A DNA stretch of 14,943 nt, taken from contig JAFUFG010000055.1 of NCBI GenBank assembly GCA_017470045.1, forward strand, positions 1 through 14,943. Reading direction: 5' to 3'. The stretch is from Bacilli bacterium (GTDB lineage Bacteria > Bacillota_I > Bacilli_A > RF39 > UBA660). Both the position numbers and the translations under genes were made by a program. Below are positions 6,953 to 14,450 of the stretch, piece after piece; positions within the stretch are counted from its first letter, which is position 1; each line of letters starts with the position of its first letter. A model generated the notes under the pieces. That model searched no databases. It saw only the letters and a list, made by a program, of their open reading frames with translations, and was not told where the DNA came from.

Positions 6953-9900
6953 TTGAAGAAAAAATTATTATTGTTAACAATACTGATCTCAGTATTTATG
7001 ATAAATCCAAAGAGTGTATCTGCATTAGGAGTCGATAATTATCGAAGTCGAGGAGTATGTGGAAATTTTGAAGTAGCAGGATTTCATTCCGATGGGGAGA
7101 TTGTTACAGTATATTGTAGAGATACGTTCCAAGATGCGATGAATGCAATGCGAGATAATGGAGCAGACGACCTAGCAATAATGACAAAAGTTAATGGTTC
7201 AACCAAAATTATTGGAGCAAACTTAGGTATTGTAGATTTAAATATAAACGGTAATACAACAGTAAATTATTATCGATATAGTAATATTACTGGTGTATAT
7301 ACTTATATGAATCATTCTAACTGGGGATCTGATGCTGCATTAATTCAAACAGAATATGCATCTAGAAATGGTTACGCAGGTTATTCTGCAAGAATAAGAA
7401 TCAGTGATTTTGATGGTTGGGTAGAGCAAGATAAATATGAAATACTTCCAGTCACTTGGGCAAAATCTACAAATAAATACATTGTATCAAATAGTGACAT
7501 TACTCATGTTTATACATACACACCCAAAAATACAAATTCTGGAAATGTAGCAAATACAATAGGTCCAAAACCAGAAATGTTAAATCCTGGAACATATTAT
7601 AGTTATGACGGACACTATTTCTATAATGACTTATATAAATTATTAAAGGACTATCGTAATAACAATTATAATAATTCTGTTAATAAAGATAAGCCTTATT
7701 ATAATTATTACCAATATTTATCCGTACATACAAAATCGAATTATTCAAGTTTAAATATCGATGAATATATTCGCAATAACTTAGGTTATGGAATGGATGT
7801 TTATGGAGACAAAGCAGAAAGCGGAACTTCTAGACTTTATGGTATGGGACAATTCTTATATTATGCTCAACAAAAATACGGAGTAAATGCTTTAATCACA
7901 TTATCTCATGGAATTAATGAATCAGGATATGGTAGAAGTAGAATAGCAGTAAATAAGAATAACGGATTTGGTCTTAATGCCGTAGATAGTAATCCATATG
8001 GAGATGCTTCTGTATATGGAACTTATGCTTCTTGTATTGAAGATTTTGCTCATAACTGGATGACTTGGGGATATGCCGAACCAGATGATGGAAGATATTT
8101 TGGTCCAGCATTTGGAAATAAGCACATTGGTATGAACGTAAAATATGCATCTGACCCATATTGGGGAGAAAATATGGTAAGCCATTATTATGCATTTGAT
8201 CGTGCCAAAGGTATGCAAGACTATAACTATTATCAATTAGGATTAGTAAATGAACCAGTAGCAGCAAGAGCTTCTGCTAGTAATTCAGCAAAAGAAGTGT
8301 ATACTTATCCAGAACGAGATGATGCCATTGTTATTGTTGGAGAAACAACAGGGGATGTAGTAAATGGATCCAATAAATGGTATGAAATTGTTACAGACCG
8401 TTCTGTTGATTCGAATTACAACGCTACTCCAAGAGATCAAGGATATAACTGGGCCAAAACGGTATTTGTACCAGCTTCAAAAGTTAGATTAATTAATACA
8501 CCAAAATCAGGTGCAGGTACTTATAAGTCACCTCAATCTGTTCCAAAATATCAAGATGCAGGTTATCAATATGACTTATTAACAACACAACAAGTTCATA
8601 GACCAAAGATTGGAATCACAATCCGTAAAACTGGTTATCATAGAGATGCTGCACTAAGCACATGGGCAGGATTATCTGCAGAAGCAAATCGATATTTATT
8701 AGTACATTCCATTGCTTATGATAAAAATGGGAATGCCGTATCTTATTATGTAACATCAGATTATAAATTCCAACAAAAGCATTGGGTAAAAGCAAGTGAT
8801 GTAGATATCGTAGATGGTGCAGTAGCAAAGATGGATATTGCTTACGATCCAAATATCTATATCATGGTAAACTCTACTACAAACTATAGTAGCAGTACAG
8901 AAATCAGTGGATTATACGATTACGCTTATACTCCAATCTTAGAAGAAAAGATAGTAGATGGTAAAAAATGGTACAAAGTTCCAGTAGATGTAGATGGAAC
9001 AAAAGCTCAGTATGGATGGATATTATCAAGTGCCCAATATGTATCTTGGGACATTAAAGGAAATATCAGTGCCTCTGCAGCACCAATTATTACTGCTAGT
9101 GATAAGACAGTAACACAAGGAATCGATTTTGATAAGATGGAAGGTGTTAGTGCCAAAGATTATCAAGGAAATGATATTACATCATCAATCACGATTAAAT
9201 CTTCTAATGTAAATTTAGATAAAGTTGGTACCTATGCAATTACTTATCAAGTAACAAGTTCCAATAATAGAACTGGTACTAAGACTATAAAAGTAACCGT
9301 AAAAGCAAATGAAAAGCCAGTAATTACAGCTAAAGATATCGAAGTAGAGCAAAATGGAACATTAACTCATGACTATAGTGCTACAGACAAAGAAGATGGA
9401 GATTTAACAGAAAATGTAACCATCGATACTTCAAAAATAGATATCACAAAAGTAGGTACTTATGAATGTACTTATAGTGTAAAAGATAGTTATAATCAAG
9501 AAACAAAGAAAACAGTAAATGTCTATGTATTAAGTTCCTCATCTAGTGTACGTTATTCTACACATGTAGAAAGTTATGGATGGCTAAGGACTCAAGAAAA
9601 TGGAAACATGTCTGGAACATCTCATGAATCGAAACGATTAGAAGCAATCAAGATTGCTTTAGCAAATATGGATTACGCTGGTTCTATTGAATACCGTACT
9701 CATATTCAAGATATCGGTTGGGAAAGTGAATGGAAGAAAGATAATGAACAATCTGGAACCGATCACCAATCAAAACGATTAGAAGCTATTGAAATGCGTC
9801 TAACTGGCGAAGTAGCAGAACATTATGATTTATATTATAGAGTTCACGCACAAGATGTTGGATGGATGAATTGGGCTAAGAATGGAGAAATGGCAGGTAC

Positions 9901-10471
9901 TGCTGGTTATAGTAGAAGACTAGAAGCTATTGAAATTATCTTAGTTTCAAAAGGAGAACAACCTCCAGTAGTAGAATACAAAAACGATAAATCATTTATC
10001 ATGCAAGCAGTATCTTACACAACTCATGTACAAGATATTGGATGGCAAAATTATGTAAATGATGGTGATCAAGCCGGAACGGATCATCAATCCAAACGAT
10101 TAGAAGCAATTAAGATTAAATTCAGTAAGCAAAAATATACCGGAAATATTGAATATCGTACTCATATCCAAGATATTGGATGGGAAAAAGAATATAAAGC
10201 AAATGATGCAATTTCTGGAACTTCTCATCAAAGTAAACGTCTAGAAGCAATTCAAATTCGTCTTACTGGACAAATGGCAGAAAACTATGATGTTTATTAT
10301 AGAGTACATGCTCAAGAATTTGGCTGGATGGGTTGGGCTAAGAACGGAGAAGAAGCAGGAACTGCACATTATTCTTACCGATTAGAAGCAATCCAAATTG
10401 TTCTAATACCAAAAGGACACTTAGGTCCAAGCGATAATCTAGCTGCTTTTAAAGATAAAAATGCACAATAA
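6953..10471 (+). CDS. Secreted multimodular N-acetylglucosaminidase (peptidoglycan hydrolase) with ChW repeats
   Basis: This 1,172-residue exported autolysin-like protein has a signal peptide (residues 1-24, cleavage likely after SVSA) and an unassigned module (about 25-200). A glucosaminidase domain follows (about 295-425). Glu323 in GINESGYG is the probable catalytic acid, and NKNNGFGL follows as in GH73-type enzymes that cut the GlcNAc-MurNAc bond. Next come SH3-like segments (roughly 428-515, 545-645, 650-698), likely for wall binding, then two Ig-like DUF5011-type domains (about 710-785 and 788-862). Six clostridial hydrophobic-with-conserved-W (ChW) repeats (866-1153) end the protein, each with a GW core and RLEAI. 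Start is TTG: AAGGTGAT ends 5 bases before it and the signal peptide begins there. It is divergent from the LCP gene. Full-length size and modules look intact. It probably acts in growth, separation or adhesion; which of these is not visible. Confidence 0.92.
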   Translation: MKKKLLLLTILISVFMINPKSVSALGVDNYRSRGVCGNFEVAGFHSDGEIVTVYCRDTFQDAMNAMRDNGADDLAIMTKVNGSTKIIGANLGIVDLNINGNTTVNYYRYSNITGVYTYMNHSNWGSDAALIQTEYASRNGYAGYSARIRISDFDGWVEQDKYEILPVTWAKSTNKYIVSNSDITHVYTYTPKNTNSGNVANTIGPKPEMLNPGTYYSYDGHYFYNDLYKLLKDYRNNNYNNSVNKDKPYYNYYQYLSVHTKSNYSSLNIDEYIRNNLGYGMDVYGDKAESGTSRLYGMGQFLYYAQQKYGVNALITLSHGINESGYGRSRIAVNKNNGFGLNAVDSNPYGDASVYGTYASCIEDFAHNWMTWGYAEPDDGRYFGPAFGNKHIGMNVKYASDPYWGENMVSHYYAFDRAKGMQDYNYYQLGLVNEPVAARASASNSAKEVYTYPERDDAIVIVGETTGDVVNGSNKWYEIVTDRSVDSNYNATPRDQGYNWAKTVFVPASKVRLINTPKSGAGTYKSPQSVPKYQDAGYQYDLLTTQQVHRPKIGITIRKTGYHRDAALSTWAGLSAEANRYLLVHSIAYDKNGNAVSYYVTSDYKFQQKHWVKASDVDIVDGAVAKMDIAYDPNIYIMVNSTTNYSSSTEISGLYDYAYTPILEEKIVDGKKWYKVPVDVDGTKAQYGWILSSAQYVSWDIKGNISASAAPIITASDKTVTQGIDFDKMEGVSAKDYQGNDITSSITIKSSNVNLDKVGTYAITYQVTSSNNRTGTKTIKVTVKANEKPVITAKDIEVEQNGTLTHDYSATDKEDGDLTENVTIDTSKIDITKVGTYECTYSVKDSYNQETKKTVNVYVLSSSSSVRYSTHVESYGWLRTQENGNMSGTSHESKRLEAIKIALANMDYAGSIEYRTHIQDIGWESEWKKDNEQSGTDHQSKRLEAIEMRLTGEVAEHYDLYYRVHAQDVGWMNWAKNGEMAGTAGYSRRLEAIEIILVSKGEQPPVVEYKNDKSFIMQAVSYTTHVQDIGWQNYVNDGDQAGTDHQSKRLEAIKIKFSKQKYTGNIEYRTHIQDIGWEKEYKANDAISGTSHQSKRLEAIQIRLTGQMAENYDVYYRVHAQEFGWMGWAKNGEEAGTAHYSYRLEAIQIVLIPKGHLGPSDNLAAFKDKNAQ
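9548..10411 (+). repeat. Six ChW repeats arranged as a duplicated triplet
   Basis: Each unit of about 45 codons contains T/V-H-x-Q/E-x-x-GW and ends with RLEAI. Triplet one spans about 9548-9955 and triplet two about 10010-10411, 154 codons apart start to start. Unit 1 is most like 4 (THVESYGW/THVQDIGW), 2 like 5 (THIQDIGWE in both) and 3 like 6 (VHAQDVGWM/VHAQEFGWM). A short Pro/Lys linker separates the triplets. Confidence 0.85.
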
Positions 10472-10500
10472 AAAATACACTTAATCAAGTGTATTTTTTT
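10471..10500. terminator. Bidirectional terminator between glucosaminidase and PASTA genes
   Basis: AAAAATACACTT (10471-10482) pairs with AAGTGTATTTTT (10487-10498) around loop AATC. A T-run continues to 10501 on the plus strand and an A/T-rich flank lies on the other side. It overlaps the stop of one gene and abuts the stop of the other. Confidence 0.88.
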
Positions 10501-12017
10501 TAGTCTTCTTCATCTGGATTATTCGTACTTAAGTTTAATGTAATCGTAGTTCCCTCTGTAACATCACTACCAGCACTAATGGATTGACTTAATACGATAT
10601 CTTTATCACCAGTATCATAAGTATAAACATAAACAACATTTAATCCAGCATCTTTCATCGTAGTAGTTGCCTTTTGTTTTGTCATACCAACAACATCAGG
10701 AACACCTTTTTTCTTACCATCACTAACTTTAACAATAATGGCATCATTATTCTTAATCGTTTCTCCTTTTTTATAAGAGTAACTAATAACTTTTCCAACA
10801 TCTACTTTATCATTGTATTCATGTTGAATACGATAAGAAATATGATATTTCTCTGCCCAAGTAGTAAATTCATCAAGATCTTTAAAAGACTTCATCTTTA
10901 AAGAACCTTTTGATAATACAATTTCGATAATTGTTCCTTGAGCAACTTTTTCACCTTTACCATAATTTGTCTTAACAACTTTATTTTTCTCAATCTTCTC
11001 ATCATATTGATCCGTAAAAGATAATTTTAATTTATTCTTAATAATCCAAGAAGTAATTTGATTTGTTGTCATATTTGTAAGATCAGGAACTGTTATTTCT
11101 GGTCCATTACTAATCACTAAAGTAACTTTATCATTATGAATATTGATTCGGTCCCCAGCTTTTTGCTTTTGACTCATAACTTGTCCTTGTTTAATCGTTT
11201 TACTAAATTCTCTTTCAAACTCACATTCAATTCCATATTGTTTACAATAGAATTCAGCTTCAAACTTCGTATGCTTAGTTAGATCCTTTAATACGATTTC
11301 ATCATAATTACGACTTTCTCCATAAGAGAAGGTAACTTTTAATTCATCACTTCTTCTCATTGTACCAGTCTTACTTTGTTCCATAACCGTATTTGGTAAG
11401 TATTCACTACTAACAAATTCAACACTAACATTACTTAAATAATTATCATCTACAAATTGAATAAATTTTTCATCATCCCAAGATTCCATTTTTGGAATAA
11501 TGACTTCTTTATTTGGATCCGTTCCATCACTAATAGAAATCTTCATATGGTCCTCATCTTCAATACGAGTACCAGCTTTCTTATCTTGTGTAATTACATG
11601 ATACTCTGGAACCATATCACTATATTCATAGATTGTTTCAACTTCAATATTATGATCCGTTGCCCATTCCATAACATCCGTAATACTTTTACTAGAAAAA
11701 TCTAGATAAGTCTTATTCTTATCCAATTGAATAAAACCTAATGTATGTAGAGAAGTAAGGATATAAAAGATAATAAAAATACCTTCTCCAACATAAATAA
11801 GAGTCTTATTCATATGCTTATTCGTAATCTCTAATGCGACAAATAAAATACTAAAGATTACTAATAAAAACCTACTAATTAGCGTATAAATTGGAGTCGT
11901 ATTACCTACAAATAAAGAGATTAGAAAAGAAGCAATACTAACTACCAATAAAATAAAAGATACAATTGTTACACCGATATGTTCTTGATCGAATATATCT
12001 GCAAATTCTTTTTTCAT
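10500..12017 (-). CDS. Kinase-less membrane protein with six PASTA-like repeats
   Basis: PASTA domains bind peptidoglycan fragments or help penicillin-binding proteins and Ser/Thr kinases sense the wall. This 505-residue protein has a short cytoplasmic end, three membrane helices (about 16-37, 43-63, 72-94) and six PASTA-like units outside (about 103-165, 171-234, 238-306, 307-371, 373-434, 437-498). Several units show the pattern 'VPDL/VVGMT...A...G..V........V..Q....G..V..G..I.L..S.G'; the first two are the most divergent. There is no kinase or transpeptidase domain. It ends in an acidic NPDEED tail. Unit 3 has Cys258 and Cys265. The start is the ATG at 12017: AGGATGG lies 5 bases upstream, while an ATG 42 bases further up (12059) lies upstream of the likely -10 box. 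It probably senses or scaffolds at the wall. Confidence 0.87.
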   Translation of the reverse strand: MKKEFADIFDQEHIGVTIVSFILLVVSIASFLISLFVGNTTPIYTLISRFLLVIFSILFVALEITNKHMNKTLIYVGEGIFIIFYILTSLHTLGFIQLDKNKTYLDFSSKSITDVMEWATDHNIEVETIYEYSDMVPEYHVITQDKKAGTRIEDEDHMKISISDGTDPNKEVIIPKMESWDDEKFIQFVDDNYLSNVSVEFVSSEYLPNTVMEQSKTGTMRRSDELKVTFSYGESRNYDEIVLKDLTKHTKFEAEFYCKQYGIECEFEREFSKTIKQGQVMSQKQKAGDRINIHNDKVTLVISNGPEITVPDLTNMTTNQITSWIIKNKLKLSFTDQYDEKIEKNKVVKTNYGKGEKVAQGTIIEIVLSKGSLKMKSFKDLDEFTTWAEKYHISYRIQHEYNDKVDVGKVISYSYKKGETIKNNDAIIVKVSDGKKKGVPDVVGMTKQKATTTMKDAGLNVVYVYTYDTGDKDIVLSQSISAGSDVTEGTTITLNLSTNNPDEED

Positions 12018-12038
12018 ATTCACCATCCTAACAATTTC

Positions 12039-12044
12039 ATTATA
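12039..12044 (-). promoter_or_regulatory. -10 box of the PASTA gene
   Basis: TATAAT on the minus strand (12044-12039). The hexamer 17 bases upstream is TTTTCT, a poor -35. The start would be about 12032, leaving a leader of about 15 bases to the ATG at 12017. This box rules out the longer reading frame beginning at 12059. Confidence 0.55.
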
Positions 12045-12069
12045 TAATAGAATTACCAATAAGAAAATA

Positions 12070-12078
12070 TGCTATAAT
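12070..12078 (+). promoter_or_regulatory. Extended -10 promoter of the O-antigen ligase-like gene
   Basis: TGCTATAAT is an extended -10 (TGN before TATAAT), which commonly compensates for a missing -35; none is obvious here. The transcript would start near 12085, directly before AGGTGAT (12088-12094) and ATG 12098, so the leader is very short. Confidence 0.65.
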
Positions 12079-12097
12079 GTAGAAAATAGGTGATTTT

Positions 12098-13342
12098 ATG
12101 GAAAAAACAATTCAAAAAAACATGTCATTATACATAAAAATATGGATTCTAATACAACCGTTAATCGATTTAATAACGGGAGTATTTGTTCATAATAATA
12201 TAAACTTTACAATAGGTATTCTAATTCGAGTAATTGCATTATTATGTCTAATGGTAATTACAGTATTTATCTACAAAAAGAAGAGTGCTTTATATGTTTA
12301 TTTAGCCTTATCAATCTATTGTATTCTATATTTAATTGGAATCATTCTTTATAAAGATGGAGGATTATTTAAAGAGTTACAAGGATTATTAAAAGTAATC
12401 TATTTTCCAGTATTACTATATTCTCTATATTGTATAAAAGATGATATAAAGATTGAAAGTAATACGTTATATACTACCTTTATTATTTATATTTTATGTA
12501 TTTTTATACCAACTATTTTTGATATTGGATATAAAACTTACGAAGTAACAAAGAGTGGTTCTTTAGGATTCTTTAATTCTGCAAATGAAGTAGGAGGAAT
12601 TATCTCCATATTAACTCCAATCTTATTTATCAAATTAAAAGAAAAAAAACATCTATTCTTACAAATTGCCTTTTTAGGAATTTATTTAGTAACAATATTA
12701 AATATGGGTACTAAGACTCCTTTATTATCATTATTGATTACAATAGCAGGAGTATTTGTCTATCTAATATTAGATTCTATCAAAAAGAAAAATTATAAGT
12801 TATTAACTGGTTTTATTACCACCGTAATTGTTCTAGTAACAGCAGTAATTGTATTACTTCCAAAGACCAATTTTTATAAGAATATTCGCGTACACTTAGA
12901 CTATTTAGGAGTTGATCATATAACCGATGTATTCCAAGAATTTAATCTTGTTGACCACTTTATCTTTAGTCAAAGATTAACATTCTTAAGTGATGAAAAA
13001 TATTTATATGATCAATGTGGAATCTATCAAAAAATAGTAGGTAGAGGATACTTAGATAACGGATTAGATACCAAGATGATTGAGATGGATTACTTCGATA
13101 TCTATTTCCATCACGGACCATTAGGTTTCTTATTAGTATTTGGAATCTATGGTTATGTACTATGGAATTTAATCAAGAGTAGAGGAAAATACTCCTTTGA
13201 ACGATTAATGATTTATATTTCTTCTTTCTTAGTACTAATCTTATCCTTATTTAGTGGACACATTATTATAGCTCCTAGTGTAAACATTATTGTGGTAAGT
13301 GTATTCTTATTAATATCTCAAAAAAATACAAAAAAAGCGTAA
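12098..13342 (+). CDS. O-antigen ligase/polymerase family membrane protein
   Basis: This 414-residue protein has about eleven or twelve membrane helices and one large outer loop (about residues 258-340). The family joins or polymerises lipid-linked oligosaccharides on the outer face of the membrane (WaaL, Wzy; TuaE-like in Gram-positives). Supporting marks are FFNSANEVGG (Asn160-Glu164) before a helix, NMGTKTPLLS in the next loop, SQRL with Arg293, and YFHHG with His338/His339 near the end of the big loop. The last two match the conserved Arg and His seen as catalytic in ligases. Length is normal and the frame is intact. AGGTGAT ends 3 bases before ATG. It is transcribed alone, back to back with the PASTA gene. 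Ligase and polymerase cannot be told apart by sequence alone. Confidence 0.82.
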   Translation: MEKTIQKNMSLYIKIWILIQPLIDLITGVFVHNNINFTIGILIRVIALLCLMVITVFIYKKKSALYVYLALSIYCILYLIGIILYKDGGLFKELQGLLKVIYFPVLLYSLYCIKDDIKIESNTLYTTFIIYILCIFIPTIFDIGYKTYEVTKSGSLGFFNSANEVGGIISILTPILFIKLKEKKHLFLQIAFLGIYLVTILNMGTKTPLLSLLITIAGVFVYLILDSIKKKNYKLLTGFITTVIVLVTAVIVLLPKTNFYKNIRVHLDYLGVDHITDVFQEFNLVDHFIFSQRLTFLSDEKYLYDQCGIYQKIVGRGYLDNGLDTKMIEMDYFDIYFHHGPLGFLLVFGIYGYVLWNLIKSRGKYSFERLMIYISSFLVLILSLFSGHIIIAPSVNIIVVSVFLLISQKNTKKA

Positions 13343-13363
13343 AAAAAAAGTACGCTTTTTTTA
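13331..13363 (+). terminator. Terminator of the O-antigen ligase-like gene
   Basis: AAAAAAGCGTA (13331-13341) pairs with TACGCTTTTTT (13351-13361) around an A-rich 9-base loop, and T's continue to 13362. The stop codon TAA is at 13340-13342, inside the structure. Confidence 0.85.
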
Positions 13364-13369
13364 TTTCAC

Positions 13370-13410
13370 TTCGAATAATACTATAGAGAGTAATCTCTAA
13401 TATATTCGAA
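13370..13410 (+). repeat. Nested inverted repeat in the leader of the Rpn gene
   Basis: TTCGAATA (13370-13377) is matched perfectly by TATTCGAA (13403-13410). Inside, TAGAGA (13384-13389) pairs with TCTCTA (13394-13399) around GTAA, a GNRA-type tetraloop. It ends two bases before the GGAGG at 13413. It has no T-run, so it is not a terminator. It could be an operator or an RNA structure controlling translation. No convincing separate promoter is visible in 13364-13424. Confidence 0.7.
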
Positions 13411-13424
13411 ATGGAGGTAATAAG

Positions 13425-14450
13425 TTGAATATATTATTGGAAAAAAAGATTAATTATAAAGATCGTTATCTATTAAGTGATTACGAGAAAGGGGAAATGT
13501 TTCCGATTATATCAGACACCATGTTTCATGTAATGCTAAACAATGAGTCTAGAAAACAATATGCCGCTTATTTATTATCATTAGTTTTAAAAGAGAATTA
13601 TCAAGAAATCTATAACAATATTACCTTTTCAAAAACAGAACTTGATAAAGATAAATTTCATACATCTAAGAAAACAGTAGATCTAGTCTGTAAAATTAAA
13701 GGGAAAGTTTATAATATTGAGATGAATAATAATCCAGATCTTTCTTCGCTAGAAAGAAATATCGACTACGCAAATCAACTATATGCTAGTAGTAGAAAAA
13801 GAGGAAAGAAATATCAATTTACTCCGATTGTTCAGATCAATCTCAATAATTTTAGTTTTGAAGGCAATGATAAAGTAATGGATGATTTCTATCTAAAAGG
13901 AGAAGAGGATTTAATTCTTACGGATAAAATTAGAATTATTTATTTGTATCTTCCAAATATTCGAAGAAAATATTATAATAAAGAAAAGTTATCCGATATA
14001 GATAAGTTATTATTAATCTTTAATGAAAAAGATTCAAAAAAATTATCGGAATTGTATCGAGGTGATAGTATTATGAACGATTATCGTGAAGAGGCATTAG
14101 ATGCCAGTGAAGATGATGAAATTCTTGGATTATATGACAAAGAAAAAGAAGAGGAAATGCTTCGAATCGCTAGAGAAGAAGAATATCGAGTACGTTGGAA
14201 AAAAGAGGGACTGGAAGAAGGAAGAGAAGAGGGCAGATTAAAAGGATTAGAAGAAGGTAGATCAGAAGGTAGATCAGAAGGTAGAGCAGAAGGTAGAGCA
14301 GAAGGTAGAGCAGAAGGTAGAGCAGAAGGAAAAAAAGAGGCCATCAAAGAAATGGTAAAAGGTTTGTTTCAAAACCATATACCAATAGAGATAATTGCTA
14401 ATTCTACAAATTTATCCACTGAAGATGTGGAAAAAATAATAAAAGAGTAA
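13425..14450 (+). CDS. Rpn family PD-(D/E)XK nuclease (PDDEXK family transposase-like), full-length RpnL
   Basis: Rpn proteins (recombination-promoting nucleases, often labelled 'PD-(D/E)XK nuclease family transposase') are DNA endonucleases. Published work shows that full-length Rpn is a toxin, active in phage defence, and is blocked by its own separately translated C-terminal part. In this 341-residue protein the nuclease half (about 25-180) starts with SDTMFHVMLNN. It has TVDL with Asp86 and IEMN with Glu99 and Asn101, the core D...ExN (most relatives have ExQ). The C-terminal half (about 217-341) is a charged helix with tandem EGRS/EGRA and ends in a small helical segment (IPIEIIANSTNLSTEDVEKIIKE cut as IPIEIIA...DVEKIIKE). 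Start is TTG with GGAGG (13413-13417) 7 bases before it. It stands alone between terminators, with no insertion-sequence ends visible, so it is not evidently mobile. Confidence 0.88.
   Translation: MNILLEKKINYKDRYLLSDYEKGEMFPIISDTMFHVMLNNESRKQYAAYLLSLVLKENYQEIYNNITFSKTELDKDKFHTSKKTVDLVCKIKGKVYNIEMNNNPDLSSLERNIDYANQLYASSRKRGKKYQFTPIVQINLNNFSFEGNDKVMDDFYLKGEEDLILTDKIRIIYLYLPNIRRKYYNKEKLSDIDKLLLIFNEKDSKKLSELYRGDSIMNDYREEALDASEDDEILGLYDKEKEEEMLRIAREEEYRVRWKKEGLEEGREEGRLKGLEEGRSEGRSEGRAEGRAEGRAEGRAEGKKEAIKEMVKGLFQNHIPIEIIANSTNLSTEDVEKIIKE
14059..14066 (+). promoter_or_regulatory. Internal ribosome binding site within the Rpn gene
   Basis: GAGGTGAT is an 8-base match to the complement of the 16S rRNA 3' end. 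It lies 6 bases before an in-frame ATG at 14073 (GAGG ends 10 bases before it). It is the longest such match I see in front of any start in this window, and it lies inside coding sequence (codons for R-G-D). Confidence 0.7.
14073..14450 (+). CDS. Predicted intragenic RpnS antitoxin (C-terminal part of Rpn)
   Basis: This is an in-frame internal product of 125 residues, beginning MNDYREEALDAS at codon 217 of the full-length gene. It starts at ATG, whereas the long form starts at TTG, so it could be made in excess, as an antitoxin should be. It lacks the nuclease residues. It holds an acidic helix, the EGRS/EGRA run (residues 61-84 of the short form) and the final helical segment. In characterised Rpn loci the short form dimerises through a helix with four-residue repeats and inhibits the long form. 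Here that role is inferred from the ribosome site, the start and the repeats. A perfect TATAAT at 13974-13979 with a poor -35 might also give a short transcript, which I regard as weak. Confidence 0.6.
   Translation: MNDYREEALDASEDDEILGLYDKEKEEEMLRIAREEEYRVRWKKEGLEEGREEGRLKGLEEGRSEGRSEGRAEGRAEGRAEGRAEGKKEAIKEMVKGLFQNHIPIEIIANSTNLSTEDVEKIIKE
14253..14324 (+). repeat. Six tandem 12-base units encoding EGRS/EGRA
   Basis: Two copies of GAAGGTAGATCA are followed by four identical copies of GAAGGTAGAGCA, differing at one base. All are in frame (Glu-Gly-Arg-Ser, then Glu-Gly-Arg-Ala). Degenerate units precede (EGREEGRLKGLEEGR) and follow. Because the unit is 12 bases, slippage adds or removes four residues without a frameshift. 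Confidence 0.95.

Noticed and set aside
7922..8852. Several minus-strand open frames inside the glucosaminidase gene
   Set aside because: They overlap a clearly coding frame and show no ribosome sites or recognisable protein features.
9548..10411. CRISPR-like regular repeats
   Set aside because: The periodicity is in protein-coding ChW modules of about 45 codons with diverged DNA, not short identical repeats with spacers.
12018..12059. Longer N-terminus for the PASTA protein starting at 12059
   Set aside because: The probable -10 box lies inside this stretch and a ribosome site serves the ATG at 12017.
14081..14347. Minus-strand open frame of 88 codons rich in Pro-Ser-Ala-Leu
   Set aside because: It is the mirror of the EGRA repeat tract and has no ribosome site or independent support.
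13425..14450. Rpn gene as a mobile insertion sequence
   Set aside because: The 'transposase' label is historical. I see no terminal inverted repeats or target duplication flanking the gene; the nearby inverted repeat lies only on one side.
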